From contig NZ_JWJG01000028.1 in the NCBI RefSeq assembly GCF_000818395.1, forward strand, positions 3,849,041 to 3,913,040: 64,000 nt of DNA. The letters run 5' to 3'. Below are positions 11,355 to 21,641 of the stretch, one piece after another; position 1 is the stretch's first letter, and every line of letters begins with the position of its first letter. The position numbers were made by a program, and so were the translations under genes. The stretch comes from Noviherbaspirillum autotrophicum. GTDB taxonomy: Bacteria; Pseudomonadota; Gammaproteobacteria; Burkholderiales; Burkholderiaceae_D. The notes below the pieces were generated by a model. It did no database searches. It was not told where the DNA came from and saw nothing but the letters and a program-made list of their open reading frames with translations.

Positions 11355-12484
11355 CACCGCCCCCGCGTTATCGAATGCAGAATCGGTTGCAGCATCGCGG
11401 CTCCTAGCCTGGCGCTGCGCGCCCCGTTCCAGCCGACTTCCGGATCGGGCAAGGATGCATTGTCCTTGAACGGCATCTCCAGGGTCAGCGAAACGCACTT
11501 GAACGTGTGGCCGATGTACTTCGATGCTAGCTGCAACATGTCAGCCCGGTATTTGCCGGCTTCATAACCATGCTCGGTCTGAAAATCCGGGCTGGCCAGT
11601 TTGAAGCTGTCGATAAAGACTTGTTGCTCAGCAGCCTGCCGCTCGCTGAATCCCTCCAGCATTTCACAGCCGGCGACAAAGACATGAGGCAGGCTTTCAT
11701 CGCCATGAATGTCGAGGAATAGGTCGCAGCCGACTTCATGGATCTTGTTTTTGACCAAAAAGACTTCCGGACTTTTTTCCATCGACGGCGCGACCCATTC
11801 GCGGTTCAGGTTGGCGCCGGCCGCGTTGGTGCGCAAATTGCCACGCACGGATCCGTCCGGATTCATGTTCGGCACGATATAGAGTGCCGCATGCTGCAAA
11901 AGCTTGCGCGCAAACGGATTGGCACAATCCAGCAAAACGTCGATCATCCCCTCGATCAGCCATTCGGCCATGGTCTCGCCCGGATGCTGGCGCGCGATGA
12001 TCCACACTTTGGCCGCCGCATCGGGGTTGCCGATCACGGCCAGATCAAGATCACGGCCGTCTACGGTGGCGCCAAGGCGTTCGACATGGGCAAACGGCAC
12101 GTTCTCCACCTTGCCCAACAAGCGCAAATGGCGCTCCCAGGAATAAGGTTCGAAATACGCGTAATACACGCTATCGCGCTTCGGGACATGACGGACCGTT
12201 AACACCTGCCCGTCGTAAGTCGTCGGCACCCTGAACCAGTTTTCCCGATCGTAGCTGGCAACCGCCTGATAGTTTTCCCATCCCTGCGTAAATGCGGCCT
12301 GACCGGCATTCAAGAAGCGCATGACGCATTCCTGGCCGCACGCGCCCTGCAGACGGAAATAGAACCATTGCAGGAAATCGGCATGGCTATCCTTGCGCAG
12401 ATTAAGATCGATCGTGGCAGGACTGTCGGCGCGAAGGACTTCAATAGCGCCGGCGTCGAACTGCTGGCTGATGTTGATGGGCAT
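11354..12484 (-). CDS. M14-family zinc carboxypeptidase, cytosolic CCP-like
   Basis: A 376-residue protein with an N-terminal beta-sandwich (about residues 1-120) and an M14 domain. Zinc ligands are seen in ARQHPGETMAEW (H167, E170) and DIHGDE (H260), with the family segments PNMNPDGSVRGN and NLNREW between them. The N domain plus PNMNPDG context resembles cytosolic carboxypeptidases rather than secreted ones, and there is no signal peptide. The catalytic Glu is probably in SLTLEMPF. Substrate unknown. Overlaps the downstream CYTH gene by one base. Confidence 0.88.
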   Translation of the reverse strand: MPINISQQFDAGAIEVLRADSPATIDLNLRKDSHADFLQWFYFRLQGACGQECVMRFLNAGQAAFTQGWENYQAVASYDRENWFRVPTTYDGQVLTVRHVPKRDSVYYAYFEPYSWERHLRLLGKVENVPFAHVERLGATVDGRDLDLAVIGNPDAAAKVWIIARQHPGETMAEWLIEGMIDVLLDCANPFARKLLQHAALYIVPNMNPDGSVRGNLRTNAAGANLNREWVAPSMEKSPEVFLVKNKIHEVGCDLFLDIHGDESLPHVFVAGCEMLEGFSERQAAEQQVFIDSFKLASPDFQTEHGYEAGKYRADMLQLASKYIGHTFKCVSLTLEMPFKDNASLPDPEVGWNGARSARLGAAMLQPILHSITRGR

Positions 12485-12553
12485 GATATGGAGTGATACC
12501 GGGTGAGCGGGCTGATGGTGAGTCAGGAGGGTAATGTTCGCGATTCACAATAG

Positions 12554-12579
12554 AAAAAGCCGGATTGCTCCGGCTTTTT
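12554..12579. terminator. Bidirectional terminator hairpin
   Basis: AAAAAGCCGGA and TCCGGCTTTTT form a perfect 11-bp stem with loop TTGC, with T-runs readable on both strands. It separates the minus-strand GGDEF-EAL gene from the M14 peptidase gene downstream of it. The rest of the 325-bp gap (12485-12809) holds a tRNA-like remnant and otherwise nothing I recognise. Confidence 0.8.
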
Positions 12580-12587
12580 CCACGTGC

Positions 12588-12640
12588 TTGATTCTAATGG
12601 TCGGGGCCGCGGAATTAAAACTCGGGACCGCTTGCACCCG
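12588..12640 (-). repeat. Decayed tRNA-Pro 3'-end-like sequence
   Basis: The stretch from TTGATTCTAATGGTCGGGGC to CTTGCACCC aligns with the 3' half of tRNA-Pro at 46100 and with the left attachment repeat at 32207. The TTGATT-C/T-TA-N-TGGTCGGGG flank, the inverted CCA, the T-loop (TTAAAA for TCGAA) and CTTGCACCC are recognisable in the same orientation. Stems no longer pair properly and the 5' half is unrecognisable, so it is not a functional tRNA. It could be a remnant attachment site. Confidence 0.5.
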
Positions 12641-12809
12641 GCTCCGTTAAACCGAATTCCGACATTATCCATCAAAAACTGGAGAGCGATTTTTTAAACG
12701 GCGCGCAGCTGCAGCCGTGCGATATCTCTTAAACAAGGGAAAGCATTTGACAGCCGCTATCGGGGGCAATCCTCGATGGGGGCGAGCGCCAGAGAGCCCA
12801 TCGAGTGCG

Positions 12810-15788
12810 TTATCCCGTGTTTCCACTCATCACCGCAGGCGTTGCCTCAACCTCACCGCGTAGCGCCTGGTTCGCACGCAACAGGTCTTCGATCTGCGCT
12901 TCGGGGACCGGCCGGCTGAAGTAATAGCCCTGGATCTCGTCGCAATGATGCTTGCGAAGAAAGGCCAGCTGTTCCTCGGTCTCGACGCCTTCCGCGATGA
13001 CGCGCAGGTTCATGCTGTGCGCAAGCAGGATCACCGCTCTGGCGATGGGCGCATCATCGTTCGCATCCGCAATGTCGCCGATGAAAGAGCGGTCGATCTT
13101 CAGGGTGTGGATCGGGAAGCGATGCAAGTAGCTCAGGCTCGAATAGCCGGTGCCGAAATCGTCGATCGACAGGCGCACGCCCATCTCATCCAACCGGGCA
13201 AGCGTCTCGGCGCCCGCCTCCGCATTCTTCATGATGACGCTTTCGGTAATCTCCAGTTCGAGTGCGTCCGCACTGCAGCCGGTCTCCTGCAGGATATGCG
13301 ATACCAGCTTGACGATGTCCTGCCGCCCGAACTGGCGCGCGGACAAGTTGACAGCCGTGCGGATTGCCGGCAGGCCGGCACGTTGCCACTCCCGGCTCTG
13401 CTTGCACGCGGTCCGCAATACCCACTCCCCGATCGGCACGATCAGGCCAGTCTCTTCCGCCACAGGGATGAAATAATTGGGCGGGATCATAGGGCCGTCC
13501 TGCGGCTGCCAACGCACCAGCGCTTCCACGCCGACGATCCTTCCGCTCGCAATATCCACTTGCGGCTGGTAATGCAGCACGAATTCCTCCTGATCGAGGG
13601 CTCGGCGCAGCCGTGCGTCCAGTTGCAGGCGTTCCAGCACGCGAGCATTCATCTCATGCGCGTAGAACTGGAAATGATTGCCGCCTCGCTCTTTCGCCTG
13701 GTACATCGCCATGTCGGCGCTACGCAGCAGGCCGGGGCCGTCGTTGCCGTCCTTCGGATAGAGGCTGATGCCGATGCTGCCGCTCGGATAGAGTTCCTGT
13801 CCCTTGACAACGAGTGGCTCCGCCAGCGACAAGAGCGCTTGCTGCGCCAGTTGCGCCACGTCTTCTTCGTGCCCGATGTCGGAGAGGATGACCACAAACT
13901 CATCGCCGCCGAGGCGAGCCACCGTATCGCCATTGCGCGTGTTGCGGCTCAGGCGGCGGCCAATCTGGACGATTACCTGGTCGCCGACATCATGGCCAAG
14001 GCTGTCGTTGACGTTCTTGAAGCGGTCGAGGTCGATCAGCATCACCGCCACATACCGTTGCGCCCGGTGCGCATAGACGATTGCCTGCGACAGGCGGTCC
14101 TGCAGCAAGGCCCGGTTTGGCAGATCGGTGAGCGCATCATGGTATGCCGAATAGCGCAGCTCCAGTTCCATCCGCTTGCGCAGCGAAATGTCTTCGATCG
14201 CGGCGATGAAATAGGATGGCACGCCGGGCTCATCGAACACGAGCGACACCGAGACGCTAACCCATACATGGCTGCCGCTCTTGCGTCTGTACCGCTTCTG
14301 GATCGAGTAATTCTGGAGCTCCCCTGCCACGCTGCGCTGGATCAATTCCCGCGTCGATTCCACGTCATCGTAATGGGTGACTTCGAATACGGTCATGCCC
14401 AGCAGCTCTTCTTCCGAATAGCCAGTGATCTGCTGCAACTTCTGGTTGGCACGCAGCCAGCGGCCATCCACCGTCGCATGAGCAAGACCCACTGCGGCCT
14501 GGTTGAACGTGGCGATGAATCGCTCTTCGCTGGCGCGCAGGGCGGCCTGTGCCTGCAGACGCTCGGTGAGGTCCTTGATCAGCGCCATCATAACTAGACG
14601 CCCCCCTGAGCGCAACGCCCGCATCAGCATTTCGACCTGCACTTGCGTGCCGTCCTTGCGCCTGAGCACGGATCTGGTCACTGCCTGCTGTGTCGCACTA
14701 TATGCAATGGCGTCGTAATAGGCTGCCAGCTGCTCCGGGCTGAGACCGACGCGGGTCAGGTATGGCGAAAGCTGCAGCATCTCCTCCCGGCTGTAACCCA
14801 GCATCGTGCAGGCGGTTTCGTTCACGTCGACGATGCGCAAGGTGGCACGGTCGACCACGTAAATGGCATCGGTGGAGTGCTCCATGCCAAGCCGGAAACG
14901 CTTCCATTCCTCTTCCGCGCAAACGCGCTGCGTGACATCCTGCGCCACCAACAGCCAGACCGTCTCGCCCTCCAGCAAGGTCTCGGAGATATGGAATTCG
15001 ATATGCCGAGATCCCGTCGCCGGGGACATCATCAGCACCAGCTGATGGCCGGCGGACCGCGTCGAGATGCCATGGAGCAGCTGGTTGTTGTGGATGAGCT
15101 CATGCAGCGGCTGGCCCAGCGCGCCTGTTCCATCCTTGATGTCGCACAGCTCGCACATCGCCCGGTTGATTGACCGCACGCGACGCGCTGCATCGACCAC
15201 CATCACGCCAGCCGGCATGGCGGCAATCATCTGTTCGGCAAAATTCTTGTGCTGCAGGATCGTCTGGCGGTCAATTTCGAAATAGGTTTCGAGTGCCAGT
15301 CCGATGTCCAGGAAAACGATCTTCAGCAATGCATCAAAGGTAGGCAGGAATTTTTCCGCGTCACCGTCCAGCAAGGACCAGAGCGTAGGCATCATGGCCG
15401 ACAGGTATTTCCGGTAGGCGCCGATATACCACTTCGCATCGAGCCCGATATGCCGGTGCACCACACCCACGCGCACACGGTCCTGCAGGTACGCCTGCTC
15501 GTAGTTGCCCCCGGTAAGCTGGCTGAAATAGCGATCATGCGCCTGGCGCAGCCGTTCCACGGCATGCCGGTCCGTCAGCAGCGTGGTCAGGGGAGGGAAC
15601 GCCATCAGGTAAGTGAAAAACTTCTCCGCCACGGCATGTCGCATCTGCGACAACGGAATGTCGATGGCGCGTAACAGCTCGACATCGCTCTGGCCGAATT
15701 CCAAGAATGCCTTGCGCTGGATAAGTTCATCCTGCGTCAGCCCGATTCTGTCGGCGATAGTTTGCACGTCTTCGTCAATTTTTTTCAT
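12810..15788 (-). CDS. Globin-coupled PAS-GGDEF-EAL cyclic-di-GMP enzyme
   Basis: A 992-residue soluble protein. Residues 1-175 form a sensor globin with the proximal His in VVHRHIGLDAKWYIGAY (H111). Several PAS domains follow (about 185-560). The GGDEF domain has an intact active site ARLGGDEF (about 627) and an I-site RNGD five residues before it. An EAL domain (EALVRW near 752) contains the later conserved segments DDFGTGYSSL and IAEGVET. It likely makes and degrades c-di-GMP in response to heme-bound gas, probably O2. Last gene of the chemosensory block. Confidence 0.95.
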   Translation of the reverse strand: MKKIDEDVQTIADRIGLTQDELIQRKAFLEFGQSDVELLRAIDIPLSQMRHAVAEKFFTYLMAFPPLTTLLTDRHAVERLRQAHDRYFSQLTGGNYEQAYLQDRVRVGVVHRHIGLDAKWYIGAYRKYLSAMMPTLWSLLDGDAEKFLPTFDALLKIVFLDIGLALETYFEIDRQTILQHKNFAEQMIAAMPAGVMVVDAARRVRSINRAMCELCDIKDGTGALGQPLHELIHNNQLLHGISTRSAGHQLVLMMSPATGSRHIEFHISETLLEGETVWLLVAQDVTQRVCAEEEWKRFRLGMEHSTDAIYVVDRATLRIVDVNETACTMLGYSREEMLQLSPYLTRVGLSPEQLAAYYDAIAYSATQQAVTRSVLRRKDGTQVQVEMLMRALRSGGRLVMMALIKDLTERLQAQAALRASEERFIATFNQAAVGLAHATVDGRWLRANQKLQQITGYSEEELLGMTVFEVTHYDDVESTRELIQRSVAGELQNYSIQKRYRRKSGSHVWVSVSVSLVFDEPGVPSYFIAAIEDISLRKRMELELRYSAYHDALTDLPNRALLQDRLSQAIVYAHRAQRYVAVMLIDLDRFKNVNDSLGHDVGDQVIVQIGRRLSRNTRNGDTVARLGGDEFVVILSDIGHEEDVAQLAQQALLSLAEPLVVKGQELYPSGSIGISLYPKDGNDGPGLLRSADMAMYQAKERGGNHFQFYAHEMNARVLERLQLDARLRRALDQEEFVLHYQPQVDIASGRIVGVEALVRWQPQDGPMIPPNYFIPVAEETGLIVPIGEWVLRTACKQSREWQRAGLPAIRTAVNLSARQFGRQDIVKLVSHILQETGCSADALELEITESVIMKNAEAGAETLARLDEMGVRLSIDDFGTGYSSLSYLHRFPIHTLKIDRSFIGDIADANDDAPIARAVILLAHSMNLRVIAEGVETEEQLAFLRKHHCDEIQGYYFSRPVPEAQIEDLLRANQALRGEVEATPAVMSGNTG

Positions 15789-15810
15789 GCGTTAGAACTG
15801 CTCTCATTCG

Positions 15811-15966
15811 TCATCGATGCCTGTCCGCACGGGAAGCGGCTTGGGCCTGCCTCGCCCCCAAATCCGCCGCAGCTTCTTCCGCCAGGGTCACGTTCTGCTG
15901 CATCGCTTGGGCCAATTGCGTAATGGGCTGATTGATCTGGTCGATGTCGGAAGTTTTCAGGCTACT
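15811..15966 (-). pseudogene. C-terminal remnant of a methyl-accepting chemotaxis protein
   Basis: On the minus strand this short stretch reads DIDQINQPITQLAQAMQQ followed by NVTLAEEAAADLGARQAQAA. That is the far C-terminal helix of the MCP signalling domain and closely parallels the intact MCP at 22225 ([18 protein letters not shown]). No start or upstream MCP sequence is present and cheB ends shortly before it. It is probably the end of a deleted receptor gene. Confidence 0.6.
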
Positions 15967-16094
15967 GGACGATGATAGCCAAATGCATAAAACTTGCCAG
16001 ATGGAAACTATCATGATTATGTAGCTGCTTTTTGTACAAAATCCTGTAGGCGATCCCCGACAGAGCGATTTCGTATGCCCCCTGCCTCGGCGAA

Positions 16095-17171
16095 TCAGAA
16101 TGCCGCAAGCTCCTGCATGATTTCCCTGCCAATGCCTCCGAGCGGGACGGTCTTGGCAACGGCGCCGCGCTTGATCGCTTCCTTCGGCATGCCGAACACG
16201 ACGCAGCTCGCCTCGTCCTGCGCCACCGTGCGCGCGCCGGCATGGCGCATCTCCAGCAGGCCGGCGGCACCGTCGTCGCCCATCCCGGTCATGATCACGC
16301 CCAGCGCGTTGGCGCCGGCACACTTCGCGACAGAGCGGAACAGGACATCCACGGATGGCCTGTGACGATTGACCAGCGGCCCGTCCACTACCTCGACGAA
16401 ATACTGTGAGCCGTGACGGCGCAGCAGCATGTGTCTGCCGCCCGGCGCAATCAATGCCCGTCCCTGGATGACGCGGTCGTTGTTCTGCGCTTCCCTGACC
16501 TCGATCTGGCAGATGCTGTCGAGGCGCGCGGCGAACGCCGCGGTGAATTTTTCGGGCATGTGCTGCACCACCACGATGCCGGGCGACACCCGCGGCAATC
16601 CCGCCAACACGGCCTCCAGTGCTTGTGTCCCGCCGGTCGAGGTGCCGATTGCCACGACGCGTTCCGTCGTCCGCGTCATCGCGTTTCCGGCAGGCGGAGG
16701 CAGGATCGCGCTAGCCGAGTGCTTTTCAACGACAGCGGGTGGCGCGTTGTTCGACACGATCCGCCTGACGTTCGCGCGGGCGGCGGCACGTATCGCGCTC
16801 AATAGATCGTCGGAGGCATCCTTGAGATACTGTTTCAGCCCGAGCTTCGGTTTGGTAATGACCGCCACGGCACCGGCAGCCATCGCTTCTATCGTGGTCT
16901 GCGCCCCCTTCTCGGTCAGCGTCGAACAGATCACGACCGGCGTCGGGTGCTCGCCCATGATCTTTCTCAGGAAGGTGAGGCCATCCATGCGCGGCATCTC
17001 GATATCGAGTACGACGACATCCGGCCACTCGCTCTTCATGCGTGCCATGGCGAGCAACGGATCGGCGGCCGTGCCGAGCACGGCGATGTCCGGCTCGCTT
17101 TCCAGCAGTCCGGCCATCACCTGCCGCACTACGGCGGAATCGTCAACCACCATCACCATGATGCGCTTCAT
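16095..17171 (-). CDS. cheB: Chemotaxis protein-glutamate methylesterase CheB
   Basis: A 358-residue response-regulator esterase that demethylates (and can deamidate) receptors. The receiver has DD at 10-11 and phospho-acceptor D56 (VVVLDIEMP). The C-terminal esterase has the catalytic Ser in [11 protein letters not shown], His in VVQHMPEKF and Asp in GMGDDGAAG. The ATG at 17171 follows a GGGGGAA ribosome site. It lies 41 bases after the single-receiver gene in the same operon. Confidence 0.95.
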   Translation of the reverse strand: MKRIMVMVVDDSAVVRQVMAGLLESEPDIAVLGTAADPLLAMARMKSEWPDVVVLDIEMPRMDGLTFLRKIMGEHPTPVVICSTLTEKGAQTTIEAMAAGAVAVITKPKLGLKQYLKDASDDLLSAIRAAARANVRRIVSNNAPPAVVEKHSASAILPPPAGNAMTRTTERVVAIGTSTGGTQALEAVLAGLPRVSPGIVVVQHMPEKFTAAFAARLDSICQIEVREAQNNDRVIQGRALIAPGGRHMLLRRHGSQYFVEVVDGPLVNRHRPSVDVLFRSVAKCAGANALGVIMTGMGDDGAAGLLEMRHAGARTVAQDEASCVVFGMPKEAIKRGAVAKTVPLGGIGREIMQELAAF

Positions 17172-17212
17172 TTCCCCCGCTCCCGGGCGGCACACCATTG
17201 ACCGGCCATCAT

Positions 17213-17620
17213 CTACGCACTCTTTCGCTTGTCGAGCGCTGCGATAATCTTGCCGTACAGGTCTTTCGCCGAAAAAGGCTTGACCACATAGGCGTCGACG
17301 CCGAACTCCATGAAGGCGCGGATGATGTCCTCGTTGCCTGCATTACCCGAAATCATGATGAATGGAACACGCCTGAAATTCGCGCGGGACCGCATCCACT
17401 TGACCAGGCTGTTGCCGTCTCCACCCGCCATCTTCCAGTCGCATACCACGGCATCGAAGTGCTGTTCATTCAATCTTGCGATGGCGCCTTCCAGGTCGGA
17501 TGCCTGTTCAATATGGGCGAAAGGATTGATCCGTTCGATGCCTGAACTCATCAGGAAACGGTGGACCTGGACATCGTCCACCACGAGAATGCGCAGGTCC
17601 TTGGAATAATCAATGTTCAT
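17213..17620 (-). CDS. Single-domain CheY-like response regulator
   Basis: About 135 residues, essentially one receiver domain. Acidic pair VVDD (15-16), phospho-acceptor D61 in [15 protein letters not shown] in the Thr/Ser switch position and Lys in YVVKPF. The exact start is uncertain: in-frame ATGs lie at 17620, 17626 and 17632, none with a strong ribosome site, and all overlap the end of the upstream hybrid kinase. The overlap suggests coupled translation and that the kinase may be its phosphodonor. Confidence 0.88.
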   Translation of the reverse strand: MNIDYSKDLRILVVDDVQVHRFLMSSGIERINPFAHIEQASDLEGAIARLNEQHFDAVVCDWKMAGGDGNSLVKWMRSRANFRRVPFIMISGNAGNEDIIRAFMEFGVDAYVVKPFSAKDLYGKIIAALDKRKSA

Positions 17621-20264
17621 TGGCATGCTCATGCATGAGTTGGAAGGAAAAAATGCCTGCGACAACATCCCGCAAGACGGTTGACAGGCGGGCGGCTTCC
17701 TCTTCGATGCGCTTGTACGCTGCGGTGAAATCATGCGGAGGCGCGCCTTTCGCCTGTGTTTCCAGTGCCACGCAGGCATCGTGCGCCGCATAGGCCGCGA
17801 TGCTGCCGAGGCTGCTCTTGAGGCGGTGCGCCCTGTCCTTCATGCCGCCTGCGTCCTGGTCGGACGCAAGCTGCCGTATTGCAGGCAAGTCGGTATCGAT
17901 CTGCTCGAGCACCAGCCTTGCCAGCATCCGCAAGTGGGCGGCATCGCCGTCGACAGTGGCCAATGCTTCATCCAGGTCGAACACCGTCAGCTTGCGTTGC
18001 GCATGCGAGATTGCTCGGGCCGCCGCCGGCGTTCCAGGCACGGTGGGGCTCGCCGTGCCACGCATTACCGTATCGATCTTGTCGAGCAGCGCGCGCCCCC
18101 GGATCGGCTTTGCCAGGTAATCATTCATGCCCGCCGCGATGACGATGTCGCGATAGCCTGCCATCGCATGCGCCGTCAACGCGATCATCGGCGTGTCTAT
18201 CCCCAGGGCGCGTATGCGCCTGGCGGCCTCCAGCCCGTCCATGACCGGCATCTGCACATCCATCAGGATCAGGTCGAAGCGCGCCGACTCTAGCAAGTCA
18301 ACGGCGTCCTTACCGTTTGTCACCGCGGCGACACGGTGCCCCGCCTTCTGCAGGACCGTGAGCGCGAACTTGCGGTTCACCTCATTGTCTTCCACGAGAA
18401 GGATGTCTACGGCTGCAGTCGCACGAGCCGGCCCCGCCAGCGACGCGGGGACGTCCTGCCGCCCCACTTCTGCGGCAAGGCCGAGCCACACTTCGAAGGA
18501 GAACCTGCTTCCCTCGCCCGGCGTGCTTTGCACTTCGATTGTTCCATCCATCAAGCCGACCAGCATGCGGCTAATCGCCAGGCCTAGCCCAGTGCCTCCA
18601 AACTGCCGGCTGGTAGATGCGTCGGATTGCGTGAACGGCTCGAAGATCAGCTTGAGCTGGCCTTCGCTGATGCCGATGCCGGTATCCCTCACGGCAAACG
18701 CCGTCAGGATCCGGCCTCCTTCCCGTGCACGCTGCACCACCTCCAGCGTCACGCCGCCACGCTCAGTGAACTTGAGCGCATTCCCCGCAAGATTGACAAG
18801 GACCTGGCATAGCCGTAGCGGATCGCCCAGGAGCGATTCAGGCATGCATGGGTCGATGTATACGTCCAGCCACAAACCTTTCTGCTGCGCGCCCACAACA
18901 AGAGGTGCGATCATCGTGTGCAGGTTTTTCCGGAGATCGAAGGCGACCGATTCGAGCGTAAGCTTGCGGGCTTCGATCTTCGAGAAATCGAGAATGTTGT
19001 TGATGATCCCCAGCAGCCCTTCGGCCGACGAATGCGCGTAGGAGAGGTACTGGCGCTGCTCCGTGGTCAGGGCCGTGTCGAGCGCCAGCTCCATCATGCC
19101 CATGATGCCATTCATCGGCGTTCGGATTTCGTGGCTCATGTTGGCGAGGAATTCGGATTTCGCCCGCGTCGCCTTCGTCGCCCTGTCGCGTGCCTCGATC
19201 AGGTCACGTTCGACGCGCTTGCGTTCGGTGATGTCGGCAGTGGTCAGGATGACGCTGGCAAGGCTTTGCTCATGGCCGGGCGTCACGAAGCGCTTGATCA
19301 TGATCTGACGCATCGTGCCATCCAGCCGGACCAGTTCGCTTTCGCGCTCGAACACCAGGTGCCCGTTGAACACTGTCACCAGCTGATCCGCAAAGCCGCG
19401 CATCGCCGCCTCGCTCAGGTAGTGCTCGAGCGTGCGCGGCAGTTGCTCCATGCTACTAGCCCCAATCAGGGCGAGTGCCGCATCATTGGCACTGACGATG
19501 CGTGCCAGCGCAGCAAGGCGTCTGATCTCGTCCGGCCTTTCTTCCAGCCAGTTCCGCAAGTGTTCGACGCCGTTCGTCCGCAACGCGAGCAGCGCCTGCT
19601 TGATCCCCGACCAGTCCATTTCCCAGATCGGTACCGGCGCATGGCGATACAGGCTGCCGAAGCGCTCTTCACTCTCCTTCAGTGCCTGTTCGGTGCGCCG
19701 CCGCTGCTCGATCTCGTTCTGCAAGCGTCGATTCAAGGCCATCACCTCAAAGGTGCGCGCACCGACGCTGTCGTAAAAATCACCCAGCATGTCAATAACC
19801 ACGTCCTGCAAAGGTTCATTGGCTGGTTCCGGCTGCCCGGCCGCGCCGCCCGAGCGCAAGGCGATGATCTGCCTGATCAGCCGTGCGTCCACCCCGGCGA
19901 TATGCCACTTCACCAGGAAGCCAAGCAAGTGATCCACCACGTCGATGAGATGGGTCGCCACAAAGGCGTCCGCCTTGTTAATGAGTTCCGTGAAGCTTCG
20001 ATAAGCCTTGGCGTGCGCTTCCCGGTACGCGCTGTTGACTGGCCACGCCTGGATCAGCGCCGACTCCGACTCGAAGTGATACAAGGTATAGCGCCGCAAG
20101 TCGTCAAAGGCATTCCTCAGCTCGTGGTCTTGCGCGCCACTCCCGCGCAGCGCGCTCAGTGCATTGATCTTGTCGATCAAAACCCGGTGCTGCGCATCGA
20201 TCTCTTCCAGGCCGGTAGCGAATTGCTCGCTCCACGCCAGTGCTGCCGTGCCGTTTGTTTTCAT
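17610..20264 (-). CDS. Hybrid sensor kinase with N-terminal hemerythrin domain
   Basis: An 884-residue soluble kinase. Residues 1-135 form a bacteriohemerythrin domain with H26, H63, E67, H84 and the closing HIAGVD; one expected His (spaced HxxxH after H84) is Tyr88. A PAS-like region, HisKA ([17 protein letters not shown]), HATPase (N, G1 DTGIGI, G2 GTGLGLAIS), a receiver ([13 protein letters not shown]) and a C-terminal HPt ([18 protein letters not shown]) follow. It probably senses O2 or redox through a diiron centre and feeds an internal phosphorelay. ATG overlaps the cheD stop. Confidence 0.93.
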   Translation of the reverse strand: MKTNGTAALAWSEQFATGLEEIDAQHRVLIDKINALSALRGSGAQDHELRNAFDDLRRYTLYHFESESALIQAWPVNSAYREAHAKAYRSFTELINKADAFVATHLIDVVDHLLGFLVKWHIAGVDARLIRQIIALRSGGAAGQPEPANEPLQDVVIDMLGDFYDSVGARTFEVMALNRRLQNEIEQRRRTEQALKESEERFGSLYRHAPVPIWEMDWSGIKQALLALRTNGVEHLRNWLEERPDEIRRLAALARIVSANDAALALIGASSMEQLPRTLEHYLSEAAMRGFADQLVTVFNGHLVFERESELVRLDGTMRQIMIKRFVTPGHEQSLASVILTTADITERKRVERDLIEARDRATKATRAKSEFLANMSHEIRTPMNGIMGMMELALDTALTTEQRQYLSYAHSSAEGLLGIINNILDFSKIEARKLTLESVAFDLRKNLHTMIAPLVVGAQQKGLWLDVYIDPCMPESLLGDPLRLCQVLVNLAGNALKFTERGGVTLEVVQRAREGGRILTAFAVRDTGIGISEGQLKLIFEPFTQSDASTSRQFGGTGLGLAISRMLVGLMDGTIEVQSTPGEGSRFSFEVWLGLAAEVGRQDVPASLAGPARATAAVDILLVEDNEVNRKFALTVLQKAGHRVAAVTNGKDAVDLLESARFDLILMDVQMPVMDGLEAARRIRALGIDTPMIALTAHAMAGYRDIVIAAGMNDYLAKPIRGRALLDKIDTVMRGTASPTVPGTPAAARAISHAQRKLTVFDLDEALATVDGDAAHLRMLARLVLEQIDTDLPAIRQLASDQDAGGMKDRAHRLKSSLGSIAAYAAHDACVALETQAKGAPPHDFTAAYKRIEEEAARLSTVLRDVVAGIFSFQLMHEHANEH

Positions 20265-20776
20265 TTCCTGTCGTTCCGTGCTTCACTGCCGATCGGCCTG
20301 ACCTGGCGTCCCCACACATGGCCGGTGCTGACGTCGAATACGATCTGCCGATGACCCACGCCAAACAGGCTTTCGGAAACCACCTTGATGTTGTGCCTGC
20401 GCAGCAGTGCGCGTGCCTCCTCGCCATTGCGATCGCCGATCCTGAGTACGTCTTTCTTGACTTGGCCGGGAAACATGTCGCCCCCGCCAAAGATCTTGGC
20501 ATGGCACTGTTCCGCGGCCACGCCGGCCCGCTTGAGTTCCCCCAGCATCAGCACCAGCGCATCCTCTCCGTAGCGTCCGTCCAGGGACGCGCCGCGCCTT
20601 CTACCACCGCTCGCCAGGATGAAATGCGACATGGCGCCGACGCGCATCCCGGGGTGCCATAAGGTGATCGACACGCAGGAACCGAGCAGCGTCCGTACGC
20701 GGTACGTCGCGTCGCCAACGAAATATTCGCCAGGCTGCAGAAAGATGTCGAGCATGGGGGAAGCGCGCTTCAACAT
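20261..20776 (-). CDS. cheD: Chemoreceptor glutamine deamidase CheD
   Basis: A 171-residue enzyme converting receptor glutamines to glutamate. The catalytic Cys and His lie in LLGSCVSITLWHP and GAMSHFILA. The conserved segments KIFGGGDMF and GRQV near the end are also present. It starts four bases after the cheR stop and its own stop overlaps the hybrid-kinase start, so it sits firmly inside the chemosensory operon. Confidence 0.95.
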   Translation of the reverse strand: MLKRASPMLDIFLQPGEYFVGDATYRVRTLLGSCVSITLWHPGMRVGAMSHFILASGGRRRGASLDGRYGEDALVLMLGELKRAGVAAEQCHAKIFGGGDMFPGQVKKDVLRIGDRNGEEARALLRRHNIKVVSESLFGVGHRQIVFDVSTGHVWGRQVRPIGSEARNDRK

Positions 20777-20780
20777 GGCA

Positions 20781-21605
20781 TCAGCACTTTCGATACACCG
20801 ACGGCATCACGCCTTTGACGGCATCGGTGACATCGCTCAGCGACTCCGAATGGCCAATGATGAAAAGGCCACCCTGCCTCAGCTGCGACAAGACCCTGGC
20901 CACGACCTGGCGCTTCGTTTCGTTGTTGAAATAGATCATCACGTTGCGCAGGAAGATGACGTCGAACGTGCCCAACTGCGGCAAAGCCGCATTGAGGTTG
21001 ACCTGCGCGAACTGCACGCGGTTGCGCAGCGTGCGGTCAATCAGCAAGGTGCCCTTCTGGCCGTCGATGCCTTTCAGGCAATACCGCTTCAGGTAAGCCT
21101 GGGGGATCTGCGTCGCACGCTCCATGGGATAGTGCCCGGCGCGCGCTTTCTGCAGCACGCGGGTGCTGACATCCGAGCCAAATACCTCCCACGGCACGCC
21201 GTCCATACAATCAGCCAGCACCATCGCGATGCTGTAGGCCTCTTCGCCGGTTGAACTGGCGGCGCTCCATACCCGCATGGAACGCATATGGTTCCGCGAC
21301 GCGCGGGCAAACTCCCGCAGCAGATCGAAATGCTTTGACTCCCGGAAGAAATAGGTTTCATTGGTCGTCAGCAGATCGACCGCCACCTGGGCCTCGTCCG
21401 GGACGTCTCCGCGTTCGAGAAGGCGAAAATATTCACCGTAACTGTCGACGTGATAGTGTGCCAGCCGCTTGGCAAGCCGGCCGACGACCAGCGCCTTCTT
21501 GGCGGGCGACAGGTTGATTCCAGCCGCATCGTAGATGAAGCGCTGGAATTGCCTGAATTCCTGGTCGGTGATGTTATTCGTCTTCATTCCTTGCTTGTCA
21601 TGCAT
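20781..21605 (-). CDS. cheR: Chemotaxis protein methyltransferase CheR
   Basis: About 274 residues; methylates receptor glutamates with S-adenosylmethionine. An N-terminal helical domain (FRQFQRFIYDAAGINL, GRLAKRL) precedes the methyltransferase fold with ETYFFRE, RVWSAASSTGEEAYSIAM, FDVIFLRNVMIYF and a closing GHSES. Two starts are possible, at 21605 or six codons later at 21587; neither has a textbook ribosome site. Confidence 0.95.
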   Translation of the reverse strand: MHDKQGMKTNNITDQEFRQFQRFIYDAAGINLSPAKKALVVGRLAKRLAHYHVDSYGEYFRLLERGDVPDEAQVAVDLLTTNETYFFRESKHFDLLREFARASRNHMRSMRVWSAASSTGEEAYSIAMVLADCMDGVPWEVFGSDVSTRVLQKARAGHYPMERATQIPQAYLKRYCLKGIDGQKGTLLIDRTLRNRVQFAQVNLNAALPQLGTFDVIFLRNVMIYFNNETKRQVVARVLSQLRQGGLFIIGHSESLSDVTDAVKGVMPSVYRKC

Positions 21606-21641
21606 CCGGGGAGCCAAGGGGAAGCTCCGCCATGCGCTGTC

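Noticed and set aside
12945..14597. A 550-codon open frame on the plus strand
   Set aside because: It is antisense to the GGDEF-EAL gene, whose protein has intact conserved motifs; long antisense frames are expected at this GC content.
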